Of a stretch of DNA of 64,000 nucleotides, positions 10,016-20,299 are shown piece by piece (position 1 is the stretch's first letter; every line of letters begins with the position of its first letter). The stretch lies in contig CANKZI010000005.1 in the NCBI GenBank assembly GCA_947488595.1, forward strand, positions 29,376 to 93,375, written 5' to 3'. The stretch is from Flavobacteriaceae bacterium (GTDB lineage Bacteria; Bacteroidota; Bacteroidia; Flavobacteriales; Flavobacteriaceae). A program made the position numbers and the translations under genes. The notes below the pieces were generated by a model. It was given only the letters and a program-made list of their open reading frames with translations. It made no database searches and had not been told where the DNA came from.

Positions 10016-10033
10016 CACGGTAAATTATAAATT

Positions 10034-10678
10034 ATGAGCATAAATAATTTTTTCCAATTTTTGGTTCCGAAAGATAAAAAATTCTTCCCATTATTTGAAC
10101 AGGCCACAAGTAATTTGATATTGATGGCGACAGCACTTCATGAAGTTGTTAATCTTCCAATCGCTGATAGGAATCTCCTTTTTCAGAAAATTGAAGAATT
10201 GGAACAAATAGGAGAGGACATTACGCGCAAAACCAACATCGAATTGAGTAGTAATTTTATTACGCCTTTTGATAGAGAAGATATTTATTCGTTGATTACC
10301 GCAATTGATAATGTGGCTGGAAATATTCATGGTGCCGCAAGTAGGCTAAAATTATATCATGTTGATAAGATTACAAAATCTATTCGAAAACTAACAGAAA
10401 TCAACTTAGAAGCCTGTCAAAACATTGATATTGCTGTAAAGGAATTACGAAATTTAAAAAAAATCAAAAATATAACCGATGCTTGTGCCCGAATTAATAA
10501 GTTAGAAAACAAATCGGATACCGTTTATGACAAAGCGGTCGCTGATATTTTTGAAAATGAAACCGACGCAAAAACAATCATTAAATACAAAGAGGTTTTA
10601 TCGGTGCTAGAAACGGCAGCAGACAAATGCAAAAGCACCGCTAACGTTTTAGAGTCAATAGCTGTGAAGCATTCTTAA
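10034..10678 (+). CDS. DUF47 (PhoU-like) family phosphate transport regulator
   Basis: Helical 214-aa protein with PhoU/DUF47 pattern, directly upstream of PiT transporter. Confidence 0.87.
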   Translation: MSINNFFQFLVPKDKKFFPLFEQATSNLILMATALHEVVNLPIADRNLLFQKIEELEQIGEDITRKTNIELSSNFITPFDREDIYSLITAIDNVAGNIHGAASRLKLYHVDKITKSIRKLTEINLEACQNIDIAVKELRNLKKIKNITDACARINKLENKSDTVYDKAVADIFENETDAKTIIKYKEVLSVLETAADKCKSTANVLESIAVKHS

Positions 10679-10708
10679 AAATCATCCATTTCATTTAGCA
10701 TTGTATCT

Positions 10709-11986
10709 ATGACGCTACTTATCATTATTATTTTATTGGCCTTAATTTTTGATTACATTAATGGTTTTCACGATGCTGCCAATGCGATTGCTACCGTTGT
10801 TGCCACCAAAGTGCTAACGCCATTTCAAGCGGTAGTTTGGGCAGCTTTTTTTAATTTTTTGGCATATTGGGTTTTTGGATTTGGAGTAGCCGATACTGTT
10901 GCAAAAACCGCCAATACAATGGATATTAATCTTGTTGTAATTCTAGCTGGTGTAATTGCCGCTATCATATGGAATCTGTTCACTTGGTGGCAAGGTATTC
11001 CGTCAAGTTCGTCGCATACTTTAATTGGTGGTTTTGCTGGAGCAGCCATAGCACATGCAGGTTTTAGTGTTGTCAATTGGTACTCCGCTGGGAAAGACGG
11101 TGGCTTGCCTTCTGGAGTTTTGATAATTATTGCTTTTATAGTTCTTGCGCCATTATTGGGTGCTTTGGCTTCTTATTTAATTTCGATTTGGCTCTTGAAT
11201 GCTTCCAGAAAAAGTATTTATCCAAAGATTTTTACTTTATCATTAATGGCATTTACGATTTGGTTTGTTGAAAGCCAGATGGTTTATTACGATGAAATAA
11301 AAAAGCCGCGTTTTGAATCGCAATTTTGGAGTGTTGCTTTTGAATCGCATAACATTAAATGGTTTTTAGTGGCTTTTATAATATTTTCAATCAGCTTATT
11401 TTGTATGGTTTTTAGCAGTCTATCAAACCACAAAGCCGAAACATTGCTTAAAAGAATGCAATTATTGTCTTCTGCCGCTTTCAGTTTAGGACACGGTGGA
11501 AACGATTCGCAAAAAGTTATGGGGATTATTGCTGCTGCGGTTGCGGTTTATATCAATACCAGTGGCGTTTCGCAAGAAAGTATGCCTGATTGGTTGGATG
11601 TAATTTTGCCCAACGGTGATGCCGCAGGTCATATGCCCGAATGGATTCCGTTGGCTTGTTATTCTGCCATCGCTGCAGGAACATTAAGTGGTGGTTGGAA
11701 AATCGTAAAAACCATGGGATCAAAAATCACAAAAGTAACTTCGTTTGAAGGCGTGGCTGCAGAAACAGCAGGTGCTTTGACTTTATATTTAACCGAACAT
11801 CTAAAAATCCCTGTAAGTACAACCCATACTATAACGGGTTCTATTATTGGTGTAGGATTGACCAAACGCGTTTCGGCTGTTCGTTGGGGCGTAACGGTAA
11901 GTTTGGTTTGGGCTTGGGTCTTGACCATTCCAATATCGGCGATATTGGCTGCAATTATATATTTTATATTGAGTTTCTTTATTTGA
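10709..11986 (+). CDS. Inorganic phosphate transporter, PiT family
   Basis: FDYINGFHDAANAIATVVATKVLTP, GHGGNDSQKVMG, PVSTTHTITGSIIGVG. Confidence 0.95.
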   Translation: MTLLIIIILLALIFDYINGFHDAANAIATVVATKVLTPFQAVVWAAFFNFLAYWVFGFGVADTVAKTANTMDINLVVILAGVIAAIIWNLFTWWQGIPSSSSHTLIGGFAGAAIAHAGFSVVNWYSAGKDGGLPSGVLIIIAFIVLAPLLGALASYLISIWLLNASRKSIYPKIFTLSLMAFTIWFVESQMVYYDEIKKPRFESQFWSVAFESHNIKWFLVAFIIFSISLFCMVFSSLSNHKAETLLKRMQLLSSAAFSLGHGGNDSQKVMGIIAAAVAVYINTSGVSQESMPDWLDVILPNGDAAGHMPEWIPLACYSAIAAGTLSGGWKIVKTMGSKITKVTSFEGVAAETAGALTLYLTEHLKIPVSTTHTITGSIIGVGLTKRVSAVRWGVTVSLVWAWVLTIPISAILAAIIYFILSFFI

Positions 11987-12036
11987 TCAAACTTTTCTAA
12001 TAATGCTGTAAATCTTAATGCAATAACAATTTCATT

Positions 12037-13038
12037 TTAAGACTTATTAGCATCTTTTACCAATCTTTTCAAAATAGCCCATTGTTTCAATGCGTCTCGG
12101 GCTTCTACCGCGGGGTAACCCAACATGGTTTTTCCGGCTTCAATATCTCCCGTAACACCGGAACCAGCACCAACGATTGCCCTATCGCCAATGGTAGTAT
12201 GGTCTTTAATTGAAGCACTACCACCGATAATGACACCATTTCCTAGCGTCACCGATCCTGCTAATCCGCTGTTACCAGCCATAATACAAAATTTACCTAA
12301 TTTACTGTTGTGTCCAATTTGGACCAAATTGTCGATTTTGCATCCGTCACCTAAAACGGTAGCACTGAATTTTCCTCTATCGACACATGTATTAGCTCCA
12401 ATTTCGACACCATTGCCAATGATTACATTTCCAATTTGCGGAATTTTCACCAATCCTCTTTCGGCACATGGACGAAACCCAAAACCATCTGCGCCAATAG
12501 TAGCATTTGGATGTAAAATACAATCATTGCCAATATGACATCGTTCTCTGATTACGGCACCAGACCAAATAATAGTACGCTTTCCTATTGTGCATTCGTC
12601 AAGAATGGTTACGTTAGGATAAATGGTAACACTTTCGGCAATTGTAACATTTGGTCCAATATAACAATTGGCACCAATTCGGCTATTATCGCCTATAATT
12701 GCTGTTGGATCAATAACCGCAGAAGCATGAATATTGGTACGGAATATTGGAGTTGGTGGTGCAAACATTTCGAGTACTTGGGACATGGCCAAATCGGCAT
12801 TTTTTACTTTGATAAAAGCCCTATTTTCGCCGGGAAGAATCGAAATATCTTCGTTAACGACTGCGATTGCTGCTTTTGAAGTTTCCCAAAGCTTTTCGTA
12901 TTTTTTATTTCCAATAAACGAAATCTGACTATCGGTAGCAGTTTCAAGTTGCTCAGGAGCATTGATACTGTTGGTAGTATTGCCAACTATTTCACCCTTT
13001 AATATTGCGTTGATTTCGTGTAAATTGAATTGTTTCAT
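12037..13038 (-). CDS. lpxD: UDP-3-O-acylglucosamine N-acyltransferase
   Basis: Left-handed beta-helix hexapeptide repeats, IGADGFGFRP, DNLVQIGHNSKLG. Confidence 0.9.
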   Translation of the reverse strand: MKQFNLHEINAILKGEIVGNTTNSINAPEQLETATDSQISFIGNKKYEKLWETSKAAIAVVNEDISILPGENRAFIKVKNADLAMSQVLEMFAPPTPIFRTNIHASAVIDPTAIIGDNSRIGANCYIGPNVTIAESVTIYPNVTILDECTIGKRTIIWSGAVIRERCHIGNDCILHPNATIGADGFGFRPCAERGLVKIPQIGNVIIGNGVEIGANTCVDRGKFSATVLGDGCKIDNLVQIGHNSKLGKFCIMAGNSGLAGSVTLGNGVIIGGSASIKDHTTIGDRAIVGAGSGVTGDIEAGKTMLGYPAVEARDALKQWAILKRLVKDANKS

Positions 13039-13201
13039 AATAGAAAATAATTAAATAAAGACATTAGAGTAAACCAAATAAACTCTTTTATTGTTGTATT
13101 TCCAAATTTCGAAAGTTTTTTTCGAGGTTATTTCAAAAAATAAAAAAACAAACAACACTGCAATTATCAATTTATTATTTGGTGTTCATCACAAAAAAAT
13201 A

Positions 13202-14035
13202 TTATTTTTTTAATGCATTTGTTACATAAACTGGGAGATGGTCCGACGGATATTTGCAATTTTTGGAATCACTCAGTACCGCATATTTAAGTACTTCGAT
13301 ATTGTTTTTGCTCGTAAAAATATAATCGATTCGTAACGTAACAGGTTTGTGGAATTCAAAATTATTAAACGTTCCAGGCGGTCCAAAAGCTGGTGATTGA
13401 CTGCTGATTTTGGCGTCGTTGTATGAATTCGAGAGTAACAAGTAAGCATTACTGTCGGTTTGACTATTAAAATCGCCCATGAGCACGAATGGAAGTTTTT
13501 CAGAGTTGATTGTTGCTATTTTGTCGATTAGGAGTTTGGCGCTGTTGGTTCGGGCGGTTTCCCCAACGTGGTCAAAATGGGTATTAAAAACATACATTTT
13601 TTGCTTCGTTTTTAGATTTTCAAAAAGGGCGTATGTACAAATTCTTTCCAACATCGCATCCCATCCTTTTGAAACAACATCGGGTGTTTCCGACAGCCAA
13701 AAGGTAGCTTGTTTTACTATTTTGTATTTTTTATCGTTGTAAAACAAAGCGCTATATTCACCGCCGGTTGGCGAACTGTCACGTCCTTTTCCGATGTATT
13801 TGAAATCGGTCAATATACTGTCGAGATATTGTATTTGATGTAATTTTCCTTCTTGAATTCCAAAAATGTCGGGCTCATAAAACTGTATTTGCTCTGCCAA
13901 AAAACTCTTTCGTAAATCCCATTTGTTTTCACCATCCAACGGATTGTCAAAACGGATGTTATAGGAGATCATTTTTAGGTTTTGTGCTTGAACTGATAGC
14001 GAAAAGAGCAGTAGTAGGGTTATGGCTTTTTGCAT
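13202..14035 (-). CDS. Endonuclease/exonuclease/phosphatase family protein (secreted)
   Basis: SYNIRFDNP, GIQEG, MGDFNSQTDS, SDHLPV; N-terminal signal peptide. Confidence 0.9.
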   Translation of the reverse strand: MQKAITLLLLFSLSVQAQNLKMISYNIRFDNPLDGENKWDLRKSFLAEQIQFYEPDIFGIQEGKLHQIQYLDSILTDFKYIGKGRDSSPTGGEYSALFYNDKKYKIVKQATFWLSETPDVVSKGWDAMLERICTYALFENLKTKQKMYVFNTHFDHVGETARTNSAKLLIDKIATINSEKLPFVLMGDFNSQTDSNAYLLLSNSYNDAKISSQSPAFGPPGTFNNFEFHKPVTLRIDYIFTSKNNIEVLKYAVLSDSKNCKYPSDHLPVYVTNALKK

Positions 14036-14170
14036 TGTTGGGTGTTTAGCTTTGTCAAAAATAGACTTTTTATTCCAAAAATATTTTTTACCATTGTTAT
14101 TGAAATATTACTTTTTTTGTTTTGCTATCTGACGTTAAAAGGAGATGCTTATCCACTTCATTTACCGTTC

Positions 14171-14207
14171 TAACAAAATCCCCAAAGCCAATTAAAGCTT
14201 TGGGGAT
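14171..14207 (-). terminator. Rho-independent-type terminator after prfB
   Basis: Minus strand ATCCCCAAAGC - TTTAATTG - GCTTTGGGGAT followed by TTTG. Confidence 0.7.
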
Positions 14208-14303
14208 GAAATGATAAATATCCATATTCTTTATTATGAAATTTTGGTTAGCACAACAATATTCCAACAATCCAACAATCCGCTAATCCAAAAATTCACA
14301 ATG

Positions 14304-15402
14304 CTATTCCTCACTTTTTTGCCCCATCATCATTAAATAAGCCTTCAAGAAATCGTCAATTTCACCATTCATTACGCCTTCGACATTACTGGTTTCATAT
14401 TGTGTACGTACGTCTTTAACCAATTTGTAGGGATGCATCACATAGTTTCGAATTTGTGATCCCCATTCGATTTTCATTTTACCTGCTTCAATATCAGCGC
14501 GTTGTGCCATTTGTTTTTTGAGTTCTATTTCATACAATTGCGACCGCAGCATTTGCATGGCACGTTGGCGATTGTCCTGTTGCGAACGTGTTTCTGAGCA
14601 TTGCACTTGTATGCCGGTTGGTTTATGAAAAAGCTGTACTTTGGTTTCTACTTTATTTACATTTTGCCCACCAGCACCACTTGAACGCGAGGTGATAATT
14701 TCAATATCTGCCGGATTAATGTCGATTTCAATAGTATCATCGACCAATGGATAGATATAGACCGAAGCAAACGAAGTATGGCGCTTGCCATTGCTATCAA
14801 AAGGAGAAATACGCACCAATCGATGCACACCGTTGTCGCCTTTTAGATAACCAAAAGAATAATCTCCTTCAAATTCAAGCGTTACGGTTTTTATTCCCGC
14901 TACTTCGCCTTCTTGAAAATTGAGTTCTTTTATTTTATAACCACTTTTTTCGCCCCACATCATGTACATACGCATAAGCATGGCCGCCCAATCGCAACTT
15001 TCTGTTCCACCAGCACCTGCAGTAATTTGCAATACTGCACTCATACTATCGCCCTCGTCAGAAAGCATATTTCGAAACTCGATGCTTTCTATTTGTTCAT
15101 TGGTTTGATGGTACAAAGCGTCGAGTTCCTCTTCAGAAAATGCTCCCTCTTTATAAAATTCATACGCCAATTGCAATTCGTCTGCCAATTGAACGCCTTT
15201 GTCATAATCTTCGACCCATTTTTTCTTTGATCTTAGGTTTTTGATATAAACTTCGGCTTCTTTAGCATTGTCCCAAAAATCGGGAGCAAGGGTTTTTTCT
15301 TCTTCGTTTGTGATTTCGATAAGCTTGGCATCAACGTCAAAGATACCTCCTCAACGCACCAAGGCGCTCTACAATACCTTTTATTTGTTCGGTATTTGTC
15401 AT
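14304..15402 (-). CDS. prfB: Peptide chain release factor 2 with programmed +1 frameshift (two ORFs joined at 15336-15340)
   Basis: [18 protein letters not shown] (GGQ domain) in the main ORF; upstream [21 protein letters not shown] then CTT-TGA-C; shifted frame reads [58 protein letters not shown]-like AGGAGG at 15346-15351. Confidence 0.96.
15336..15351 (-). promoter_or_regulatory. prfB: RF2 programmed frameshift site (AGGAGG-TAT-CTT-TGA-C)
   Basis: Reverse complement of 15336-15351 is AGGAGGTATCTTTGAC; 3-nt spacing between SD-like element and slippery CTT as in the classical RF2 site. Confidence 0.95.
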
Positions 15403-15450
15403 AAATAGTGTAATTTTGTTGCTGCAAAAATAAGACATCCTTTTGATAAT

Positions 15451-16479
15451 ATGGAAATAAATTTGATTAGTGACACCGTAACCAAACCTTCGCAGGAAAT
15501 GTTGCGTTATATGTTTCAGGCCGAAGTAGGCGATGATGTTTATAAACAAGACCCAACGGTCAATGCGCTTGAAGAAAAAGTGGCTGGAATGTTTGGTATG
15601 GAAGCGGCGTTATTTTTTCCGTCGGGTACTATGGCCAATCAAACTGCGATTAAACTTCATACGCAACCTGGCGAACAGTTGATTGCCGATAAATGGGCAC
15701 ATGTTTTTAATTATGAAGGTGGTGGAGTTTCCTTTAACAGCGGGGTATCTTGTTGTTTATTGGATGGTCATCGTGGTATGATTACAGCAGCACAAGTCGC
15801 ATCGGCGGTAAATGACCCAGAATTTTATCACAGTCCGCTCACGAGTTTGGTTTGTGTCGAAAATACAACCAATAAAGGCGGAGGCGCTTGTTATGACGTT
15901 GAAGAATTTAAAAGAATACGACAAGTATGCAATGACAAGCACCTGAAATTGCACCTCGATGGTGCAAGATTGTGGAATGCTTTGGTGGTTACTAAAGAAG
16001 ATCCAAAAACATACGGAAAAATTTTTGATACCATCTCCGTTTGTTTGTCCAAAGGATTGGGTGCACCAATTGGCTCGTTATTGGTTGCTGACAAAGCTAC
16101 GATTCATAGCGCATTGCGAGTCCGAAAAATATTGGGTGGTGGCATGCGGCAAGTGGGATATTTGGCCGCAGCAGGAATATATGCTTTGGATAATAATTTC
16201 GAGAGATTAGCAGAAGACCATCGACGTGCAAAAGAACTCGGAGCTGTGTTAGAACAACTGAGTTGGGTTGAAAAGGTTGAACCTATTGAAACCAATATCT
16301 TGATCTTTTCGGTTCGAAAAGACTTGGACGAAAATTTGTTGATTGCCAAATTAAAAGAACGCAATATTCATATCAGTTCGATGGGTCACGGAAAATTGCG
16401 TATTGTTACGCATTTGGATTATCGTGAGGTCATGCACGGTTATGTTTTAGAAACATTAATGCGAATTGGTTCAAAATAG
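15451..16479 (+). CDS. ltaE: Low-specificity L-threonine aldolase
   Basis: NLISDTVTKPS, FFPSGTMANQ, LHLDGARLWNA, VCLSKGLGAPIGS. Confidence 0.92.
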   Translation: MEINLISDTVTKPSQEMLRYMFQAEVGDDVYKQDPTVNALEEKVAGMFGMEAALFFPSGTMANQTAIKLHTQPGEQLIADKWAHVFNYEGGGVSFNSGVSCCLLDGHRGMITAAQVASAVNDPEFYHSPLTSLVCVENTTNKGGGACYDVEEFKRIRQVCNDKHLKLHLDGARLWNALVVTKEDPKTYGKIFDTISVCLSKGLGAPIGSLLVADKATIHSALRVRKILGGGMRQVGYLAAAGIYALDNNFERLAEDHRRAKELGAVLEQLSWVEKVEPIETNILIFSVRKDLDENLLIAKLKERNIHISSMGHGKLRIVTHLDYREVMHGYVLETLMRIGSK

Positions 16480-16512
16480 ATAATAGTAGCCACCTAGTAT
16501 TTATAAATAAAT

Positions 16513-16839
16513 TTATTTAAACATATCTTCCATACCCGGAAGCATAGGTAGATCAACATTGGCTACAGCATCAAGTTCGGCTTTGTTTTTTGCTGTGGCA
16601 TTTTCGATAGCATTGTTGATAACGAGCAATAAATAATCTTCTAATTGCTCTTTGTCTTCAAGTAGCGTGTCATCGATGGCAATCGATTTCAGCTTGTTAT
16701 TGGCAGTAATTGTTACTTTTAATAAACCATCATTGCTTTGCTCATCTATTAAAATGGTATCCAATTTTATTTTTGTTTCCTCTATTTTTTGTTGAGTTGC
16801 TTTAAGCTTGCCCATCATTCCCATTAAATCTCCAAACAT
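16513..16839 (-). CDS. YbaB/EbfC family nucleoid-associated protein
   Basis: [13 protein letters not shown] start, size 108 aa and C-terminal [13 protein letters not shown]. Confidence 0.85.
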   Translation of the reverse strand: MFGDLMGMMGKLKATQQKIEETKIKLDTILIDEQSNDGLLKVTITANNKLKSIAIDDTLLEDKEQLEDYLLLVINNAIENATAKNKAELDAVANVDLPMLPGMEDMFK

Positions 16840-16898
16840 GTTTATAATTTTTAATTTTTGTATGGTGCGAATTTACTAAATTGCATCTTCAAATTACA

Positions 16899-19043
16899 AT
16901 GAATTTTATGAAAAACGTAATCATTATCGGAATGCTTTGTTTTATTTTTGCAACTTCGTGTTCTAAAAAAAACAAATCCAAAATGCCAGAAAATATTCCA
17001 ACTCCAATAGCGAAGATCATTTCTAAAACACTCGAAAAGCACGGTGACCAGCGCACCGATAATTATTATTGGCTTAACGACAGAGAAAACCCCGAAGTTA
17101 TTGCTTATTTGAATCAAGAAAACGACTACTATAATACAATGACTGCCCATACTAAGGCATTTCAAAAGGCTTTGTTCGACGAAATGAAAGCGCGAATTAA
17201 AGAAGATGACGCATCTGTTCCTTATTTTTATAATGGCTATTTTTATATCACCAGAACTGAAAAAGACAAGGATTATCCAATATATTCTCGAAAAAAAGGC
17301 AGCCTTTCCGCCAAAGAAGAAATTTTATTTGATTGTAATGCCATGGCAAAAGGCAAATCCTATTTCCAACTCGGCGGCATGAGCATTAGTCCAAATAACA
17401 AATTGGTCAGTTTTGCTATAGATGTTGTCGGAAGACGCATTTATACTTTACAAATTAAAAATCTAGAAACCAATAAAATACTGAAAGATAAGGTAGAAAA
17501 TATCGACGGTACTTCGGTGTGGGCCAATGATAATAAGACGTTGTTTTATACAACAAAAGACAAAGTGACCTTGCGATCTGATAAGGTTTACAAACACCAA
17601 TTGGGTACAGATGCCAAAAAAGATATTTTGGTTTATTATGAAAAAGACGCCACTTTTGATGTTGATATCAGCAAATCAAAATCTCGAAAGTATTTGGTAA
17701 TCGAATCAGGAAGTACATTAACAACTGAATTCAGAACACTTTTGGCGGATAATCCAGAGGGTGAATTCAAAGTTTTTCAGCCGAGAGTGCGTGGTGTCGA
17801 ATACAGCATTTCACATTATGGTGATAGCTTTTATGTATTGACTAATAAGGACAAAGCAAGTAATTTTAAATTAATGAAAACTCCTGAGAACGCAACATCA
17901 AGCGATAATTGGAAGGATATTATTGCACATCGAGAAGATGTTTTACTTGAAGATATTGAGATTTTTAAAGATTATTTGGTAGTTTCTGAACGCAGTAATG
18001 GTTTGAATAAAATTAGAATTATGCCTTGGACTTCCAGCGGCGATTATTATTTGCCTTTTGGTAGCGAGACTTACACAGCCAACACAACAACCAATGTTGA
18101 TTTTGATACCGATATTTTGCGCTACAGTTACCAATCGCTAGCAACACCTTCGTCGGTAATTGACTTTAATATGAAAACCAAAACCAAAGAAGTCAAAAAA
18201 GAGCAGGAAGTTTTGGGTGGCAAATTTGATAAAAACAATTATATCGAGGAACGAATTTGGGCTACTGCAGCCGACGGAACCAAAGTGCCAATGTCGTTAG
18301 TATATAAAAAAGGTATCAAAAAAGACGGTAAAAATCCATTATTGCTATATGCTTATGGCTCTTATGGCGCTTCAATGGACGCCTATTTTTCTTCGACAAG
18401 ATTGTCGCTTTTGGACCGTGGATTTATTTTTGCCATCGCGCATATTCGTGGTGGTGAAGATTTAGGCAGACAATGGTATGAAGACGGAAAGTTGCTAAAA
18501 AAAATGAATACGTTTACCGATTTTATTGATTGTTCTAAATATTTGATTGCGCAAAAATATACTTCTCCCGAACATTTGTATGCCGAAGGTGGATCTGCCG
18601 GCGGTTTGTTGATGGGTGTAATCGTGAACAAAGCACCCGAATTGTATCGTGGCGTTATTGCACAAGTGCCGTTTGTTGATGTTGTAACAACGATGTTAGA
18701 CGATTCGATTCCTTTAACAACAGGCGAATATGACGAATGGGGAAATCCAAACGAAAAAGTGTCGTATGATTATATGAAATCTTATTCTCCTTATGATAAC
18801 GTCAAGCCGCAGGCTTATCCTAATATGTACATATCGACTGGTTTGCACGATTCGCAGGTACAGTATTGGGAACCAGCCAAGTGGGTAGCCAAATTGCGTG
18901 CTGTAAAAACCGATAAAAATGTATTGTTTTTAGATACGAACATGGATGCGGGTCATGGTGGCGCATCGGGAAGGTTTGAAGCACTCAAAGAATTGTCTAA
19001 AGAATTTAGTTTTTTGTTAGATTTAGAAGGAATAGAAAGATAG
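16899..19043 (+). CDS. S9 family prolyl oligopeptidase (oligopeptidase B-like), lipoprotein
   Basis: YAYGSYGASM, EGGSAGGLLMG (catalytic Ser), DAGHGGASGR (His); lipobox-like FATSC; ORF opens at 16881 but likely start is 16899 or 16908. Confidence 0.92.
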   Translation: MNFMKNVIIIGMLCFIFATSCSKKNKSKMPENIPTPIAKIISKTLEKHGDQRTDNYYWLNDRENPEVIAYLNQENDYYNTMTAHTKAFQKALFDEMKARIKEDDASVPYFYNGYFYITRTEKDKDYPIYSRKKGSLSAKEEILFDCNAMAKGKSYFQLGGMSISPNNKLVSFAIDVVGRRIYTLQIKNLETNKILKDKVENIDGTSVWANDNKTLFYTTKDKVTLRSDKVYKHQLGTDAKKDILVYYEKDATFDVDISKSKSRKYLVIESGSTLTTEFRTLLADNPEGEFKVFQPRVRGVEYSISHYGDSFYVLTNKDKASNFKLMKTPENATSSDNWKDIIAHREDVLLEDIEIFKDYLVVSERSNGLNKIRIMPWTSSGDYYLPFGSETYTANTTTNVDFDTDILRYSYQSLATPSSVIDFNMKTKTKEVKKEQEVLGGKFDKNNYIEERIWATAADGTKVPMSLVYKKGIKKDGKNPLLLYAYGSYGASMDAYFSSTRLSLLDRGFIFAIAHIRGGEDLGRQWYEDGKLLKKMNTFTDFIDCSKYLIAQKYTSPEHLYAEGGSAGGLLMGVIVNKAPELYRGVIAQVPFVDVVTTMLDDSIPLTTGEYDEWGNPNEKVSYDYMKSYSPYDNVKPQAYPNMYISTGLHDSQVQYWEPAKWVAKLRAVKTDKNVLFLDTNMDAGHGGASGRFEALKELSKEFSFLLDLEGIER

Positions 19044-19123
19044 TTTAAAATATTTTATTAAATTTGCATTGTTTTAAAGTCCGTAATATCGAAGTTTAAA
19101 GCATGCCTTGACTAATTTATTTT

Positions 19124-20164
19124 ATGAAAGAAGATATAAAAGCTTACGATAATGTACTTGGTTTAATAGGAAACACTCCACTAATTAGACTGAACAAAAT
19201 AACCGAATCTTTAAAAGGTAACTTCTATGCAAAAGTAGAAGCTTTTAATCCGGGACATTCTACCAAAGACAGAATTGCTTTATACATTATCGAAGAAGCC
19301 GAAAAGCAAGGCATACTTACTCCAGGAGATACTATTATCGAAACCACTTCTGGGAATACTGGTTTTAGTTTGGCCATGGTCAGTATCATCAAAGGTTACA
19401 GTTGTATTTTGGCTGTGAGTTCAAAATCATCCAAAGATAAAATTGACATGTTACGCAGTTTGGGCGCCAAAGTTTATGTTTGTCCAGCACACGTTTCTGC
19501 AGATGATGAAAGATCGTATTATAATGTTGCCAAACGTTTACACGAAGAAACAAAAGGGTCGGTTTATATCAATCAGTATTTTAATCAATTGAATATTGAT
19601 GCACATTACAAATCAACAGGTCCAGAAATTTGGGAACAAACCAACGGAAAAATCACGCATTTGATTGCTTGTAGTGGTACTGGTGGAACTATTTCTGGTG
19701 CAGCCAAATTTTTAAAAGAAAAAAATCCAAATATTAGAATTTTAGGTGTTGATGCATTTGGTTCGGTATTAAAAAAATACCACGAAACCAAAGAGTTTGA
19801 TGCCAACGAAATTTATCCATACCGCATTGAAGGGTTAGGAAAAAATTTGATTCCAACTGCTACTGATTTTGACATTATTGATCATTTTATGAAAGTGACC
19901 GACGAAGAAAGTGCGCACACTACAAGAGAAATTGTAAAAAAAGAAGGACTGTTTGTAGGCTATACTTCTGGAGCAGTAATGCAGGCTATAAAGCAATATG
20001 CAGAGGAAGGTGAGTTTGACGAAAATAGTAATGTTATTGCCATTTTCCCTGATCATGGCTCTAGGTATATGAGTAAAGTTTTTAGTGATGACTGGATGAA
20101 TGAACAAGGTTTTTTTGACAGCATCAACGCCGAGGAAGTACAAAAAATCGAATTTATAAAATAA
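19124..20164 (+). CDS. PLP-dependent cysteine synthase / cystathionine beta-synthase-like
   Basis: [48 protein letters not shown]. Confidence 0.92.
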   Translation: MKEDIKAYDNVLGLIGNTPLIRLNKITESLKGNFYAKVEAFNPGHSTKDRIALYIIEEAEKQGILTPGDTIIETTSGNTGFSLAMVSIIKGYSCILAVSSKSSKDKIDMLRSLGAKVYVCPAHVSADDERSYYNVAKRLHEETKGSVYINQYFNQLNIDAHYKSTGPEIWEQTNGKITHLIACSGTGGTISGAAKFLKEKNPNIRILGVDAFGSVLKKYHETKEFDANEIYPYRIEGLGKNLIPTATDFDIIDHFMKVTDEESAHTTREIVKKEGLFVGYTSGAVMQAIKQYAEEGEFDENSNVIAIFPDHGSRYMSKVFSDDWMNEQGFFDSINAEEVQKIEFIK

Positions 20165-20185
20165 ATAATTTTTAATTGATTATTC

Positions 20186-20216
20186 AAAACTCCAGATAAT
20201 GCTGGAGTTTTTTTTA
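20186..20216 (+). terminator. Terminator after the cysteine synthase-like gene
   Basis: AAAACTCCAG-ATAATG-CTGGAGTTTTTTTT. Confidence 0.75.
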
Positions 20217-20299
20217 TAATAGCAATTTGAGCTAACAAAAAAACTCCAATATTGCAATTGAAGTTTTATGTAAATTTGAGTTTTTCACAGAGGACAAAT

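Noticed and set aside
15233-15549. ORFs 15233..15427 (-) and 15337..15549 (-) as independent genes
   Set aside because: The second contains the RF2 N-terminus up to the frameshift UGA; the first is an alternative frame over the same region
20238-20268. Second weak hairpin (AAACTCCAATATTGCAATTGAAGTTTT) as a repeat of the 20186 terminator
   Set aside because: Probably just a weak terminator for yebC on the minus strand; stem has mismatches and similarity is limited to AAACTCC
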